A stretch of DNA of 64,000 bases, from contig DASVUX010000009.1 of NCBI GenBank assembly GCA_036386835.1, positions 1-64,000 on the forward strand, in the 5' to 3' direction. Below the pieces are notes generated by a model. The model had not been told where the DNA came from. It saw only the letters and a list, made by a program, of their open reading frames with translations, and searched no databases. Position 1 is the stretch's first letter. Every line of letters begins with the position of its first letter. Below are positions 34,568-43,682 of the stretch, in pieces. The stretch is from 2-12-FULL-35-15 sp036386835. Its GTDB lineage: Bacteria > Bacteroidota > Bacteroidia > 2-12-FULL-35-15. The translations under genes were made by a program, and so were the position numbers.

Positions 34568-35992
34568 ATGAGAATTTTTCTTTTAGCAGCAATACTTTGT
34601 ATCTCTTTCTCTTCAAACGGACAGCATACGGTCATTAAAGGGAAGGCTGAGGCATACCAAAGGAAAGAAATCGGTTTATGGGCATATAATGACCGGATCT
34701 CACAAACCCAAAAACAACTCAGTAATTCAGGTATTGATTCAGCAGGAAATTTCGTATTCGAACTTGAAACAAAAGAAATCCAATATGTCATATTAAAAAT
34801 TGAAAAGCATACCACGTCAATGTACCTTCAGCCGGGAGAATCTTATGATGTGATCGTGCATCCCCCGGATTCCACTACATACCGGAACCCCAATGTAGAA
34901 CATGATGTCAAGCTTTCCATCCGGCTTAACAGTAAAACGGAAATCAACGCGCTGACAATGGATTATGACAGGCGCTTTGATGACTTCCTTACGGCAGACT
35001 ATGAGCAATTCATCAGGCGGACCCCCCAGGCAAAAATTGATTCTTTCGCCAAGGCCATGAAGGAGTATTACTCTACCGTGACCAATCCTTTCTTCAGCGA
35101 CTATATAACCTATTCAATTGCGAGCCTGAAAAAAAATACAAAAACAAGTGATAAAAAACTTTTTGAGAATTATATTCTCTCCAAGCCTATACTATACAAC
35201 CATCCTGAGTACATGAACTTCTTTAATTCATTTTATAAAGAGAAGCTTCAAAGCTTTGCTTTAAGCAATGAAGGAAAAGAAATGGAATTCATTATTAATG
35301 ACCGGGCAAGCTTTACCGCGGCTGCAAATGCTTTAAGGCGCGCTGCGTACATACCGAACGATACGCTTGCGGAACTTGTTCTTCTGAAAGGCCTTAATGA
35401 AAGTTACCATGACGGCACCTTTAAGAAAACAGCTATAAAAGCTATGCTGCAGCAGGCTGCGGGCGAAAGTAAAATACCAGAACATGCAAGGATCGCACAA
35501 AACAGTCTAAGTTCTTTTTCACCCCTTCAAAAAGGGACACAGGCACCTTCGATTCAGTTGCCTGATAAGAACGGTGAAGTTCACACCCTCGATGAGCTGC
35601 GAATAAACAAAATTGTTTACCTGATATATTTCTCGGAAGGCTGCAATGCATGCCTTGAACAAATGAAAGTGATCCCTGCGCTGAAAAAAACATATGGTGA
35701 GAGAATTAATTTCGTGACAATTACCGATCACAGGTCCAATAGCGAATTAAGAAATTTCCTGCTTAAGAACCCGAAGTATGACTGGCTGTTCCTGTATGAT
35801 AATTCACATGGAAAATTAAAGAAGGATTATGAGATTGTGACTTTTCCATCATATTCTGTTATTGGCCCTGACGGGAAGTTCATCGCAGTACATGCAGATA
35901 GTCCGGAAGAGAACATTGAACAGCTGTTTTATGACCTGACAAAGATCAGGAACAAATTGCACGGGGTTGGAAATAAGCAGAACCAGAAATAG
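34568..35992 (+). CDS. TlpA/thioredoxin-like periplasmic thiol-disulfide protein
   Basis: This 474-residue exported protein has a short signal peptide (about residues 1-17, ending in SNGQ). An N-terminal beta-rich DUF4369-like domain (about 18-110) and a helical middle (about 115-315) precede a C-terminal thioredoxin/redoxin fold (about 320-465). The redox site is Cys359-Asn-Ala-Cys362. The GTQAPSIQLPDKNG entry sequence fits the AhpC/TlpA family. It probably reduces or isomerises disulfides in the periplasm, a common accessory in Bacteroidota; the target is unknown. It ends two bases before the convergent NUDIX gene. Confidence 0.85.
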   Translation: MRIFLLAAILCISFSSNGQHTVIKGKAEAYQRKEIGLWAYNDRISQTQKQLSNSGIDSAGNFVFELETKEIQYVILKIEKHTTSMYLQPGESYDVIVHPPDSTTYRNPNVEHDVKLSIRLNSKTEINALTMDYDRRFDDFLTADYEQFIRRTPQAKIDSFAKAMKEYYSTVTNPFFSDYITYSIASLKKNTKTSDKKLFENYILSKPILYNHPEYMNFFNSFYKEKLQSFALSNEGKEMEFIINDRASFTAAANALRRAAYIPNDTLAELVLLKGLNESYHDGTFKKTAIKAMLQQAAGESKIPEHARIAQNSLSSFSPLQKGTQAPSIQLPDKNGEVHTLDELRINKIVYLIYFSEGCNACLEQMKVIPALKKTYGERINFVTITDHRSNSELRNFLLKNPKYDWLFLYDNSHGKLKKDYEIVTFPSYSVIGPDGKFIAVHADSPEENIEQLFYDLTKIRNKLHGVGNKQNQK

Positions 35993-35994
35993 TC

Positions 35995-36600
35995 TTACAA
36001 ATGTGAAATAATATCAAGAATTGTTGGATAGGTGTTTTCCCTGACCATTTGCAGGTCCTTTACAGCTATCCATTTCACATCGGTTATTCCTTCTTCCGCC
36101 TGGGGCGTTAGTACTGCGCCATCGGAACAATTCATTTCAAACCAGTAGGTCGGCTTAAGGATACTCGTACCTTCCAGGAAATATGTGTGATATGTAGGCT
36201 CCAGCTCCTTCATGATCGTCAGGCCACCCACTCCGCACTCTTCTTCCACTTCCCTGACTGCAGCTGTTTCTACAGGTTCATTTTTCTCTATTTTCCCTTT
36301 TGGAAGATCCCACCTGCCGTTGCGGTATATGAAGAGGTATTCACCGTTTTTATTGCGGACAAGCCCGCCGGCAGCTTCTACTACCCTGAACCCCGATTTA
36401 AATCCTTCCAGGAGCAGTTTTTCATCAGGATTAGATAAATACACCTCCTTAATTTTGTGATTATTCAGAAGAGAAGCATACACATTTGCAACCTCTTCCG
36501 GGTGGGAAACGGCCACGTGTATAAAATTACCCAAAGGTTTGAAATGCTCATTAATGCTGACTAAACGTATGATTTTATCAGACGAAGTTATTTTAATCAT
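35995..36600 (-). CDS. NUDIX hydrolase
   Basis: This 201-residue protein has an N-terminal extension of about 70 residues unlike the NUDIX fold, then a NUDIX domain with box GKIEKNEPVETAAVREVEEE (residues 102-121, continuing CGV). All catalytic Glu and Arg positions are present. These enzymes cleave nucleoside diphosphates linked to other groups; the substrate is not visible. It is divergent from pyrE with only 59 bases between the start codons, an arrangement common in Bacteroidota. Confidence 0.9.
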   Translation of the reverse strand: MIKITSSDKIIRLVSINEHFKPLGNFIHVAVSHPEEVANVYASLLNNHKIKEVYLSNPDEKLLLEGFKSGFRVVEAAGGLVRNKNGEYLFIYRNGRWDLPKGKIEKNEPVETAAVREVEEECGVGGLTIMKELEPTYHTYFLEGTSILKPTYWFEMNCSDGAVLTPQAEEGITDVKWIAVKDLQMVRENTYPTILDIISHL

Positions 36601-36647
36601 TGCTCAATTTGTTAATTAATTTACTCTCCCCTTCACTAAGATTTTGG

Positions 36648-36655
36648 TATATTTG
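36648..36655 (+). promoter_or_regulatory. -7 box (TATATTTG) of pyrE
   Basis: This TAnnTTTG box lies 4 bases before the pyrE ATG at 36660, predicting a leaderless or nearly leaderless mRNA. Confidence 0.55.
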
Positions 36656-36659
36656 CACC

Positions 36660-37313
36660 ATGATATTGAACGATGAATCCGCTTTAAAAGTTGCTGAATT
36701 CCTGCTCCAAATTAAGGCTATAAAATTACAACCAAACAAACCATTCACATGGGCTTCCGGGTGGAGATCTCCCATTTACTGTGATAATCGTGTTACACTT
36801 TCTTATCCAAAGGTACGTACTTATATCAGGCAGCAATTCGTTAAAGCTATTAATGAAAAATATGCCAAGCCGGATGTGATTGCCGGTGTTGCAACCGGGG
36901 GAATTGCCCAGGGTGCGCTGGTTGCTCAGGAACTCGGGCTTCCGTTTGTGTATATACGCTCAGAAGCCAAGAAACACGGGCTTAGTAACATGATTGAGGG
37001 TGTTGTGGAAAAAGGACAATCCGTTGTTGTTATTGAGGACCTTATATCTACCGGGGGCAGCAGCCTAAAAGCAGTTGAGTCCCTGAGAAATGCAGGCTGT
37101 GAAGTTAAAGGCATGGCTGCGATATTCACTTATGGCTTTAAAACGGCTGAAGAGAATTTCAGCGATGCGAAATGCAAGCTTCTTACCCTCAGCGATTATG
37201 AAACGCTTGTTAAGCAGGCCCTGCAATCGAAATACATTACTGAAAAAGACCTTAAATCACTGAAAGAATGGAGATTGAACCCGGCTGAGTGGGGAAATCT
37301 TGTTGGAAGCTAA
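36660..37313 (+). CDS. pyrE: Orotate phosphoribosyltransferase
   Basis: This enzyme joins orotate to PRPP in pyrimidine synthesis. I set the start at 36660 (MILNDESALKVAEFLL), the family-typical N-terminus, because the -7 box lies just upstream. An in-frame ATG at 36600 would overlap the NUDIX start codon. The 217-residue protein has WASGWRSPIYCDNR (substrate binding), GVATGGIAQGALVAQ and the PRPP motif VVVIEDLISTGGSSLKA. It is followed 19 bases later by an SRPBCC gene, probably in one unit ending at a strong terminator. Confidence 0.96.
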   Translation: MILNDESALKVAEFLLQIKAIKLQPNKPFTWASGWRSPIYCDNRVTLSYPKVRTYIRQQFVKAINEKYAKPDVIAGVATGGIAQGALVAQELGLPFVYIRSEAKKHGLSNMIEGVVEKGQSVVVIEDLISTGGSSLKAVESLRNAGCEVKGMAAIFTYGFKTAEENFSDAKCKLLTLSDYETLVKQALQSKYITEKDLKSLKEWRLNPAEWGNLVGS

Positions 37314-37332
37314 TTATAACTAAAACACTCTT

Positions 37333-37737
37333 ATGTCACTGACAAAACTCGAAAGCGATAAAGTTGAGATCAACAACTCCGCGGAAAATATCTTTAATTA
37401 CTTAAGTGATTTCAGAAACTTTGAAAAGCTGATGCCGCCCCAGGTGACTAACTGGGAGTCTACTCCTGAAGAATGTTCTTTTACAATCAACGGAATGGCA
37501 ACTATAGGAATGAAGATCATTGACAAAACACCTAACTCCCTGATAACTATTTCATCGAACGGTAAAGTTCCATTTGATTTCAAGTTGTTTGTTGTGATTG
37601 AGGATAAAGGAGGCAACAATTGTGTCGGGCAGCTGAAGTTTGAATCTGAAATGAACATGATGCTGAAGATGATGGTAGAGAAACCTCTTGGGAATTTCTT
37701 CAATATGCTGGCCCAGAAGATGAAAGATATTAAGTAA
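37333..37737 (+). CDS. SRPBCC (START-like) family protein
   Basis: This 134-residue single-domain protein has the SRPBCC helix-grip fold pattern: an initial strand (LESDKVEINNSAENIFNYLS), a small central sheet, and a long C-terminal helix (KPLGNFFNMLAQKMKDI). Proteins of this fold bind hydrophobic ligands. The ligand is unknown, but the gene commonly follows pyrE in Bacteroidota. It is cytoplasmic, with no signal peptide. Confidence 0.85.
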   Translation: MSLTKLESDKVEINNSAENIFNYLSDFRNFEKLMPPQVTNWESTPEECSFTINGMATIGMKIIDKTPNSLITISSNGKVPFDFKLFVVIEDKGGNNCVGQLKFESEMNMMLKMMVEKPLGNFFNMLAQKMKDIK

Positions 37738-37752
37738 ATAAAATTAATAAGA

Positions 37753-37783
37753 AAGCCCCGCCATCAGATTGATGACGGGGCTT
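37753..37783. terminator. Bidirectional terminator between SRPBCC and T9SS genes
   Basis: AAGCCCCGCCATC pairs with GATGACGGGGCTT (37753-37765 / 37771-37783) with one C-A mismatch and a 5-base loop. A T-rich flank lies on the plus side. It serves two convergent units. Confidence 0.88.
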
Positions 37784-37796
37784 TTCTTTCCGTAAC

Positions 37797-38993
37797 TTAT
37801 CTTGTCACGTTAAACAGTTTTCTGGATTTTAAACCTTTGCTGTCCGTTACACTCAGGATATACGCGCCTTGCGCCAGGGCTGAAATATCAACATTGATGA
37901 TATTATCCGAATTGCCGATGGACTCTGCAACCGCTATTTTTCTTTTACCAACCATGTCGTAAACCTCGATTGATATATTTTCAGAGCGGTTACCTTTTAT
38001 ATGCAGAAAGATATTTTTTTCAGCCGGGTTCGGGTATAAATTACCAATCATTATATCGCTCTCCGCAATTTCCCCGATACCGACAGTATTTATGCAGCTA
38101 TTGCTGCAGGCGCAATAGGTTGTGGTTGATGCAATCGTACCGATATTGGCATCAATGGCTCCTGCAGTACCTGCATCACAAATATCTACGTGCTGCGAAG
38201 ATGTTCCGATTGTTCCTGAATTCAATGTTTGTCCGGTTACGTTAAAACCTCCGCAGCTTGTGGTTGCAGGACCAGCGATAGTTGCTGAATTATACCAGTC
38301 GCGCTGCACAATTCCCATGCAGAGAGCCGTAAATGTTCCGAGGTTACCGTTATAAAAATCACGGGCAACTTTGAAATACCCATCGTTGAGGAAGGTGGCT
38401 GAGTAACCATTCGAGAAGTCGTTGTTTACTGTGAAGTTTCCGTTATTTGTAAAACTGCTGTTATAGCCATTCCCAAAATCCATATTTATTACTATCGTCC
38501 CGTTATTGATTACAACACCAATGGAATCACCCATGTAATTCGCGGTGATATTTCCGTTATTGGTTGCAATTGCCCCATCCGTAACCCCGAACCTGTTATC
38601 ATTTATTGTATTATAATTAAGTAACTTCGAATTAGGTTCTGTTATTAAAAGACTGTCGACCGTAGCGGTGCCATAATTATTAAAAGTTCCGCCTGATGAA
38701 GTAAGGATATTTGAAGTGTTGATTGTTCCATGGTTATTTAATGTTCCCCCTGCAACCCATAGATTACTTGAATTGATCGTCCCCTGGTTACAGAGGGTTC
38801 CCCCGCTTGCAACGGTGATGAGTCCTGAAGCTGTTCCTGTGGAAGTAATGCAAAGCGTTGTACCCGAAGTTACAATGTGGTTGGCGGAATTGTTTGAAGA
38901 GATCGTAATAGTACATGAAGTACATTGCGCAGCTGATCCGCTTGCAAAAGCAAAAAACGCAACGAAGAAAATTGCAGAGTAGAATTGTTTCAT
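37797..38993 (-). CDS. T9SS cargo with NNGT-type tandem repeats
   Basis: This 398-residue exported protein has a signal peptide (about residues 1-22, ending in SAAQ). The body is built of short degenerate repeats of about 15-22 residues around N-N/H-G-T-I/F (LNNHGTINTSN, FNNYGTATVDS, INNGTIVINMDF, FTNNGNFTVNNDF), which predicts a parallel beta-helix or solenoid. A type A T9SS sorting domain follows at the C-terminus (YPNPAEKNIFLHI to FNVTR, about residues 315-398). Cys-containing motifs (CTSCTI, CACSNSC) may form disulfides. A surface adhesin or structural role is likely but not shown. It lies directly downstream of another T9SS gene on the same strand. Confidence 0.85.
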   Translation of the reverse strand: MKQFYSAIFFVAFFAFASGSAAQCTSCTITISSNNSANHIVTSGTTLCITSTGTASGLITVASGGTLCNQGTINSSNLWVAGGTLNNHGTINTSNILTSSGGTFNNYGTATVDSLLITEPNSKLLNYNTINDNRFGVTDGAIATNNGNITANYMGDSIGVVINNGTIVINMDFGNGYNSSFTNNGNFTVNNDFSNGYSATFLNDGYFKVARDFYNGNLGTFTALCMGIVQRDWYNSATIAGPATTSCGGFNVTGQTLNSGTIGTSSQHVDICDAGTAGAIDANIGTIASTTTYCACSNSCINTVGIGEIAESDIMIGNLYPNPAEKNIFLHIKGNRSENISIEVYDMVGKRKIAVAESIGNSDNIINVDISALAQGAYILSVTDSKGLKSRKLFNVTR

Positions 38994-39009
38994 TTTTTTA
39001 TAGTTTGGT

Positions 39010-42000
39010 TTATCTTATTAAAGTTACAGTTCCTTTTCTTTCAATATAATCACCCCGGGATGTTTTAAAACGCAGCAGGTAAACATACACACCCAGTTCA
39101 CATTTACTTCCTCCTTTGGTCCCATCCCAGCCTTCATTTACATCTGTGGTGGAAAACACATTCAGGCCCCAGCGGTTGAATACATAAAACTCATACTCTG
39201 AAATATTTACAAACGAGCTTACAGGCAAAAACAAACTGTTATAGCCTGAAGGCCGGAAGGCGTTCGGAACGAAAACCTGCGGCTCCTGGTATGCCTCCGC
39301 TGTATTGGACAGGCTGATGTCATTAAAGCCGTATGAATTACCCATGCCTTCCAGCGCTTCTACATAATAATTAAAGACTCCCTGCCCTTCCATCAGCATT
39401 GAAATATCATCAATATAAACATTGGAATCCGAACCGGTATATGGCACATTGGCAAACGGCACCAGGTCCATTACACCATCAATACCCCTGTAAATATTAT
39501 ACGACATCACATTTCCCTGCCAGCTCTCGTAATCATTCCATGTGATCGTATTTTTAAAATCACTGTGTCCAGTTGCCCTTACAAGGATTGTTCTGCCGAT
39601 ATTTGTCTCCAGCCCATCAAATCCGCAGCTGTCAACATTGATCATCTTGTAGTAGTAACTGAACTTGTCAGGCTGCACATTCACATCATTGAACACTACA
39701 GGAGTAACCCCGCCTGCATTAATTGTACCTGCATGAACAAAGCTGGCAGTTGATGTATCCCTGGAACGCATAAGCTTATAAGACCTCGTTGAAGCCAGCG
39801 TATCAACATGACAGGTGACCACTATCTTTCCCGGATCGGATACACTGGCCTTACGCAGATAAGTATAGTCCGGTGGCACGGGTGCCCCAGAAAAAAAAGT
39901 ATAGCGGTTTGAAGAAGCGGTTTTTAACCCAGAAGCATCAAATGCAGTGACCTTAAAATAATGGTTCTGGTGAACAGGAAGATCGGCAGCAGTATATGTG
40001 AGCACACCGGCTCCAACAGTCCCCACAAGTGTATATGGCCCGGCAAGCGAAGAAGAGTGATAAATCCTGTATCCCGCGAGCCCTGTTCCTATTGCAGGAT
40101 AGGCAGTCCATTCAAGGATCGCGCTCCGGGCGCATATATCCGCGGAAGCATCAAGGTAAATTGTTCTGAAAGCAGTTCCGAGCGGACTAAGGTTCCCACA
40201 ACTGTCGTATGCCGAAAGCCTGTACTGTTCCGAACTGTTGCCTGCAGCCGAAAGTAAATTTAAATAGCTGGTATTGCTTATTCCATAAACCGTATCCACA
40301 GGCAGCCAGATCCCGCTGGTAAACCTGTATATCACATAGGCTTCCACATCATCTGCTGCATTAACATTCCAACTCATTAGTGCATTGTTGTTGTCATCAA
40401 CACTAAGCGTATCGAACACTGGGATAAAGGGCACGATGGTATTCTGAAATACGCCACCGTCCACAGACGAAACTGAAACACATCCGGAGCTATCGGTCGT
40501 TTCAACCCGATAATTGATCGCACCATTACAAACAAAGATCGTATCAACATAAAATGCATTTGTGGTTGTCCCGGTTTGTGTCCAGGTGCCTGCAGGAAAT
40601 TCTTCGTAAACTGTATAAGTCGCGGGAGGACCTGGTATCGCAGGAGTTCCAGGTGGGTTCCAGGTTAGTACCGCAGTGCCGTTTGCAGGATTAGTAACAT
40701 TTAAAAGCATTGTCCTTATGGTATCTGCCGGTGCCGCTAAAAATTGCCCGTCACAGCCGGAGCGGGATTGGATATAATAATAAACTGAAGTGGCCTGGGC
40801 ACCTGCACCCACATGCGTATAAGAATTTTGTCCTATCGTAAAAATGCTGTCGATCAGAACATATGGGCCGGTAGCTGCGGCTGCAGAATAAATGTGATAT
40901 GAATTAAACGAGCCATCGGGATCTTCCGGTACTGTCCATGAAAGGAGCACATCGCCATTGGCCTGCACGGACGCACAGCGTGGCTGGGGAGAGAGAACCA
41001 GCGGTGGCCTGAGGACGGTTATGGAAACAGTAGAAATATTCTCGGAAGGGGCCGGACAAAAATCATCCTTCACCTTGAACACAAATGTGTAAGTGTTGGA
41101 GTTACTGCTGCAATTTGAGTTGATCGAAATATGATCACAGGTTGTTTGCCAGTTAAAAGTGCTTGACAGGTTTGATTGCGCTGAAGCAGGCGGTGCGGGG
41201 CTTAATGTTGCACAGGGAGGGTTCGAACATCCGGCAGAAGAATTTGTAAAACCTGTTCCGAACTGGCTACCAGAAGCATTTATGGATAGTGTTTGGGCTG
41301 TAACACCATCAGAAAGAAAATCAGGGTCACTGGCGTTTAGCATAAAAGTGACAAGACTACCGGCTTCTACAGTATCCTGATATGAACTATACGTAACTAC
41401 TGGTGTGGTATTCGTGCCGCATGGAAGCAGCACGATCTGGATCTCGCGGAAGATCTCAGCCACAAGCTGTCCGCATTTCCATGCCTGCAGCTTTACTACT
41501 GTTACAAAACTTCCCTGTGTGAAAGAAGTAAAAGAGATCTCGCCTGTCACCGGATCAATAACCGCGGGAACATTCTGGGGGTGCTGATTTGTACCTGGCA
41601 AGGGACTGTTAAAACTATACCCCGCAGTGAACGGAACGGAGATAGGATTATTGGGAGGGTCATATGTTCCGCTGTAATCATCAAAGGTTTCCGCCCAGGA
41701 ATAATGCAAAGAATCCAGATCAGGATCATAAGCATTGTGATTATAAGTAAAAGGGGAGCCCATGCATATCACAGTGCTTGGAATCTCAAGGAACTTTGGT
41801 GATGAATCGAAACATGGCCCGGCATTCTGCCCGTTATAAGCGTACATGATGGCGCGTAAAGTGTAGCCATAACCGGTAGGCGTCTGGAGGTTGGTGACAG
41901 AACTGTTTCGGCAGCAGCCGGTATAAGTAAAGATCCAGCCCCCGGGGGGCGGAACGCCTGTAAGCGTAATAAGTCCTGATTTATAAACGGTTTCCTGGAC

Positions 42001-42339
42001 AGCTCCCGGCATTGGTGTGGAACTGGACGGCCAGTTAGGCATCCCGGAGGCGGCTGCACAGGTAATTGAAGGTCCTGCGGCATTGCAAACGGGAGAAATA
42101 TCTGTTTGGGAAACTAAATTTAAAGTGATCGAAAGGGCCGAAGAATAATTGGCCACTTCTACATTAACAACAGGAGAAACAGTTGCACCGTTACAATCCC
42201 GGTAAAGCTTCATTGTAAAAATGTACTGTCCTCCGCCCTGGCAATCCCATGTTATTTCCCCGCCCATCAGGTGAGAAGCTTCTGCCCGTGACAACAAAAG
42301 GATGGAGAAACATACAAGCAGGAATAATCTCTTCAACAT
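39010..42339 (-). CDS. Large T9SS protein with FnIII-like domains and gliding-type (type B) C-terminal domain
   Basis: I chose the start at 42339 (MLKRLFLLVCFSIL), which gives a clean signal peptide; the ATG at 42390 would add 17 charged residues before it. The 1109-residue product opens with HLMGGEITWDC and a Cys-rich region (CCRNSS) typical of large Bacteroidota surface proteins. Several fibronectin-type-III-like domains (about residues 470-980) follow. It ends in a gliding-motility-associated domain (VPNAFRPSGYNSLF, YVFNRWGLNVF, WDGTKGG), the T9SS type B signal, which usually needs a SprF/PorP-like partner. No sprF-like gene is in the window. It is probably a surface-attached adhesin. It ends 16 bases before the smaller T9SS gene. 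Confidence 0.88.
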   Translation of the reverse strand: MLKRLFLLVCFSILLLSRAEASHLMGGEITWDCQGGGQYIFTMKLYRDCNGATVSPVVNVEVANYSSALSITLNLVSQTDISPVCNAAGPSITCAAASGMPNWPSSSTPMPGAVQETVYKSGLITLTGVPPPGGWIFTYTGCCRNSSVTNLQTPTGYGYTLRAIMYAYNGQNAGPCFDSSPKFLEIPSTVICMGSPFTYNHNAYDPDLDSLHYSWAETFDDYSGTYDPPNNPISVPFTAGYSFNSPLPGTNQHPQNVPAVIDPVTGEISFTSFTQGSFVTVVKLQAWKCGQLVAEIFREIQIVLLPCGTNTTPVVTYSSYQDTVEAGSLVTFMLNASDPDFLSDGVTAQTLSINASGSQFGTGFTNSSAGCSNPPCATLSPAPPASAQSNLSSTFNWQTTCDHISINSNCSSNSNTYTFVFKVKDDFCPAPSENISTVSITVLRPPLVLSPQPRCASVQANGDVLLSWTVPEDPDGSFNSYHIYSAAAATGPYVLIDSIFTIGQNSYTHVGAGAQATSVYYYIQSRSGCDGQFLAAPADTIRTMLLNVTNPANGTAVLTWNPPGTPAIPGPPATYTVYEEFPAGTWTQTGTTTNAFYVDTIFVCNGAINYRVETTDSSGCVSVSSVDGGVFQNTIVPFIPVFDTLSVDDNNNALMSWNVNAADDVEAYVIYRFTSGIWLPVDTVYGISNTSYLNLLSAAGNSSEQYRLSAYDSCGNLSPLGTAFRTIYLDASADICARSAILEWTAYPAIGTGLAGYRIYHSSSLAGPYTLVGTVGAGVLTYTAADLPVHQNHYFKVTAFDASGLKTASSNRYTFFSGAPVPPDYTYLRKASVSDPGKIVVTCHVDTLASTRSYKLMRSRDTSTASFVHAGTINAGGVTPVVFNDVNVQPDKFSYYYKMINVDSCGFDGLETNIGRTILVRATGHSDFKNTITWNDYESWQGNVMSYNIYRGIDGVMDLVPFANVPYTGSDSNVYIDDISMLMEGQGVFNYYVEALEGMGNSYGFNDISLSNTAEAYQEPQVFVPNAFRPSGYNSLFLPVSSFVNISEYEFYVFNRWGLNVFSTTDVNEGWDGTKGGSKCELGVYVYLLRFKTSRGDYIERKGTVTLIR

Positions 42340-42390
42340 TCTATAATCAGTGATAGCTACAAATTTACTGAAATCCAGCCTCTTAACCAA

Positions 42391-43677
42391 TTATTTTTTG
42401 CCCACCACCAGTTCGATCATACTTTCTTTATCAAAATAAACATTGGCTATATCCCTTACCTGAGATGCAGTTATATTACGTACAGTTGCAAGGTACCTGT
42501 CGAAATAATCGTATCCAAGGCCATACTCAAGTAACCCTTTGAAGCGATCCGCAAGTGCAAATGGCCCGTCCACATTGCGAAGGAATGTACCAAGCATATA
42601 GTTTTTCACCAATTGCAGTTCCTCCTCGGGAACGAGGTCGGTACGGAGTCTTTCCATCTCCAGGTAAATCTGCTCAAGGGCATCCCCGCAAACATCCACA
42701 CCAACTTCTGTAGATATAAAGAAGTACCCTCCGTGTTTCAGTGAAACCATTCCCGAGCCGATGCCATAAGTATAACCTTTATCCTCGCGGATGTTGGACA
42801 TCAGCCTGGAACCGAAATACCCTCCGTAAACGGTATTCAATACCTGCATGGGATGAAAATCCTTATGCGTTTTATTGAACATCTCCTTTCCTATCCTTAT
42901 AGCCGATTGTAATGCATCCTCTTTAAATATGAGCTGTTCCTTATCGGAAGCCGAAACAATCATTTCGGTTTTTTCCACTGAACGATTGCCTCCTGTCCAG
43001 TCGTTTCCGCCAAATAATTTATCCAGCTGGCTGAATACATCATCGTCCACTTTCCCTGATAAAATGATCCTGCAGCTTTCTGCACGATAATGTGACTTAT
43101 AAAATTCGACCAGGTCACTGCGTTTGATCCTTTCAAAATCGGAATCTTTCACATCACGGCCGTACGGATGTTCTTCCCCGAAAATCAGCTCTGCAAAGCG
43201 TTTACGGGCCAGCGTTGCAACTTTCTGATTGTTTACAAGAAACTTTTGTTTTTTATTCTTTAAATGTGTTTCCAGTTCATTCTGGGGAAAAACTGCATCT
43301 TTAATAACCTGCTCTACAACCGGTAAGGTTGCTTTCAGGTGTTTGTTGAGGGTATATAAAATTACAGAGGCATTGTCCTGTTCTACACCAACTTCCAGGA
43401 AAGCACCGTAAAAATCAACCGCATCAGCAATCTGGGCGGCATTCATTGTAGAAGTCCCTTCTTCAAGCATTGAATTAACAGAGGCCGCCTGGAGCGTCAT
43501 TTTCTGCTGGTACATCCCTGCCGAAAACAGGAACTCGATTTTGATGATCTCCTGTGTCCCCGCACTTACGGCATAAACAGGAATGTTGTTCCTTAACCGT
43601 TTTTCAGATGCATGGATCATCTCGATCTTTTCTATTGCCCTGAATGCCGGTATGATTGTTCTGTCAAGTATCTCCAT
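42391..43677 (-). CDS. M16-family peptidase-like subunit lacking the zinc motif
   Basis: This 428-residue protein has the two-lobed M16 fold (KIEFLFSAGMYQQ opening; GYFGSRLMSNIREDKGYTYGIGSG in the second lobe). The HxxEH zinc motif is replaced by SVNSMLEEGT, so it should be catalytically inactive. The RxxxY-type substrate-binding residues (REDKGYTYG) are kept. Such B-type subunits pair with an active M16 partner, and the active gene lies 5 bases upstream. No signal peptide is seen, so a cytoplasmic heterodimer is likely. Confidence 0.9.
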   Translation of the reverse strand: MEILDRTIIPAFRAIEKIEMIHASEKRLRNNIPVYAVSAGTQEIIKIEFLFSAGMYQQKMTLQAASVNSMLEEGTSTMNAAQIADAVDFYGAFLEVGVEQDNASVILYTLNKHLKATLPVVEQVIKDAVFPQNELETHLKNKKQKFLVNNQKVATLARKRFAELIFGEEHPYGRDVKDSDFERIKRSDLVEFYKSHYRAESCRIILSGKVDDDVFSQLDKLFGGNDWTGGNRSVEKTEMIVSASDKEQLIFKEDALQSAIRIGKEMFNKTHKDFHPMQVLNTVYGGYFGSRLMSNIREDKGYTYGIGSGMVSLKHGGYFFISTEVGVDVCGDALEQIYLEMERLRTDLVPEEELQLVKNYMLGTFLRNVDGPFALADRFKGLLEYGLGYDYFDRYLATVRNITASQVRDIANVYFDKESMIELVVGKK

Positions 43678-43682
43678 ATCCT

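Noticed and set aside
36600..36659. Longer pyrE starting at 36600
   Set aside because: The start would overlap the NUDIX start codon and place the -7 box inside the coding region; the extra residues have no match to the family N-terminus.
39010..42339. Several open frames on the plus strand opposite the large T9SS protein
   Set aside because: They follow the codon phase of the real gene, lack starts in a sensible context and show no domain features.
42340..42390. Longer start for the large T9SS protein
   Set aside because: It puts 17 polar and charged residues before an otherwise normal signal peptide.
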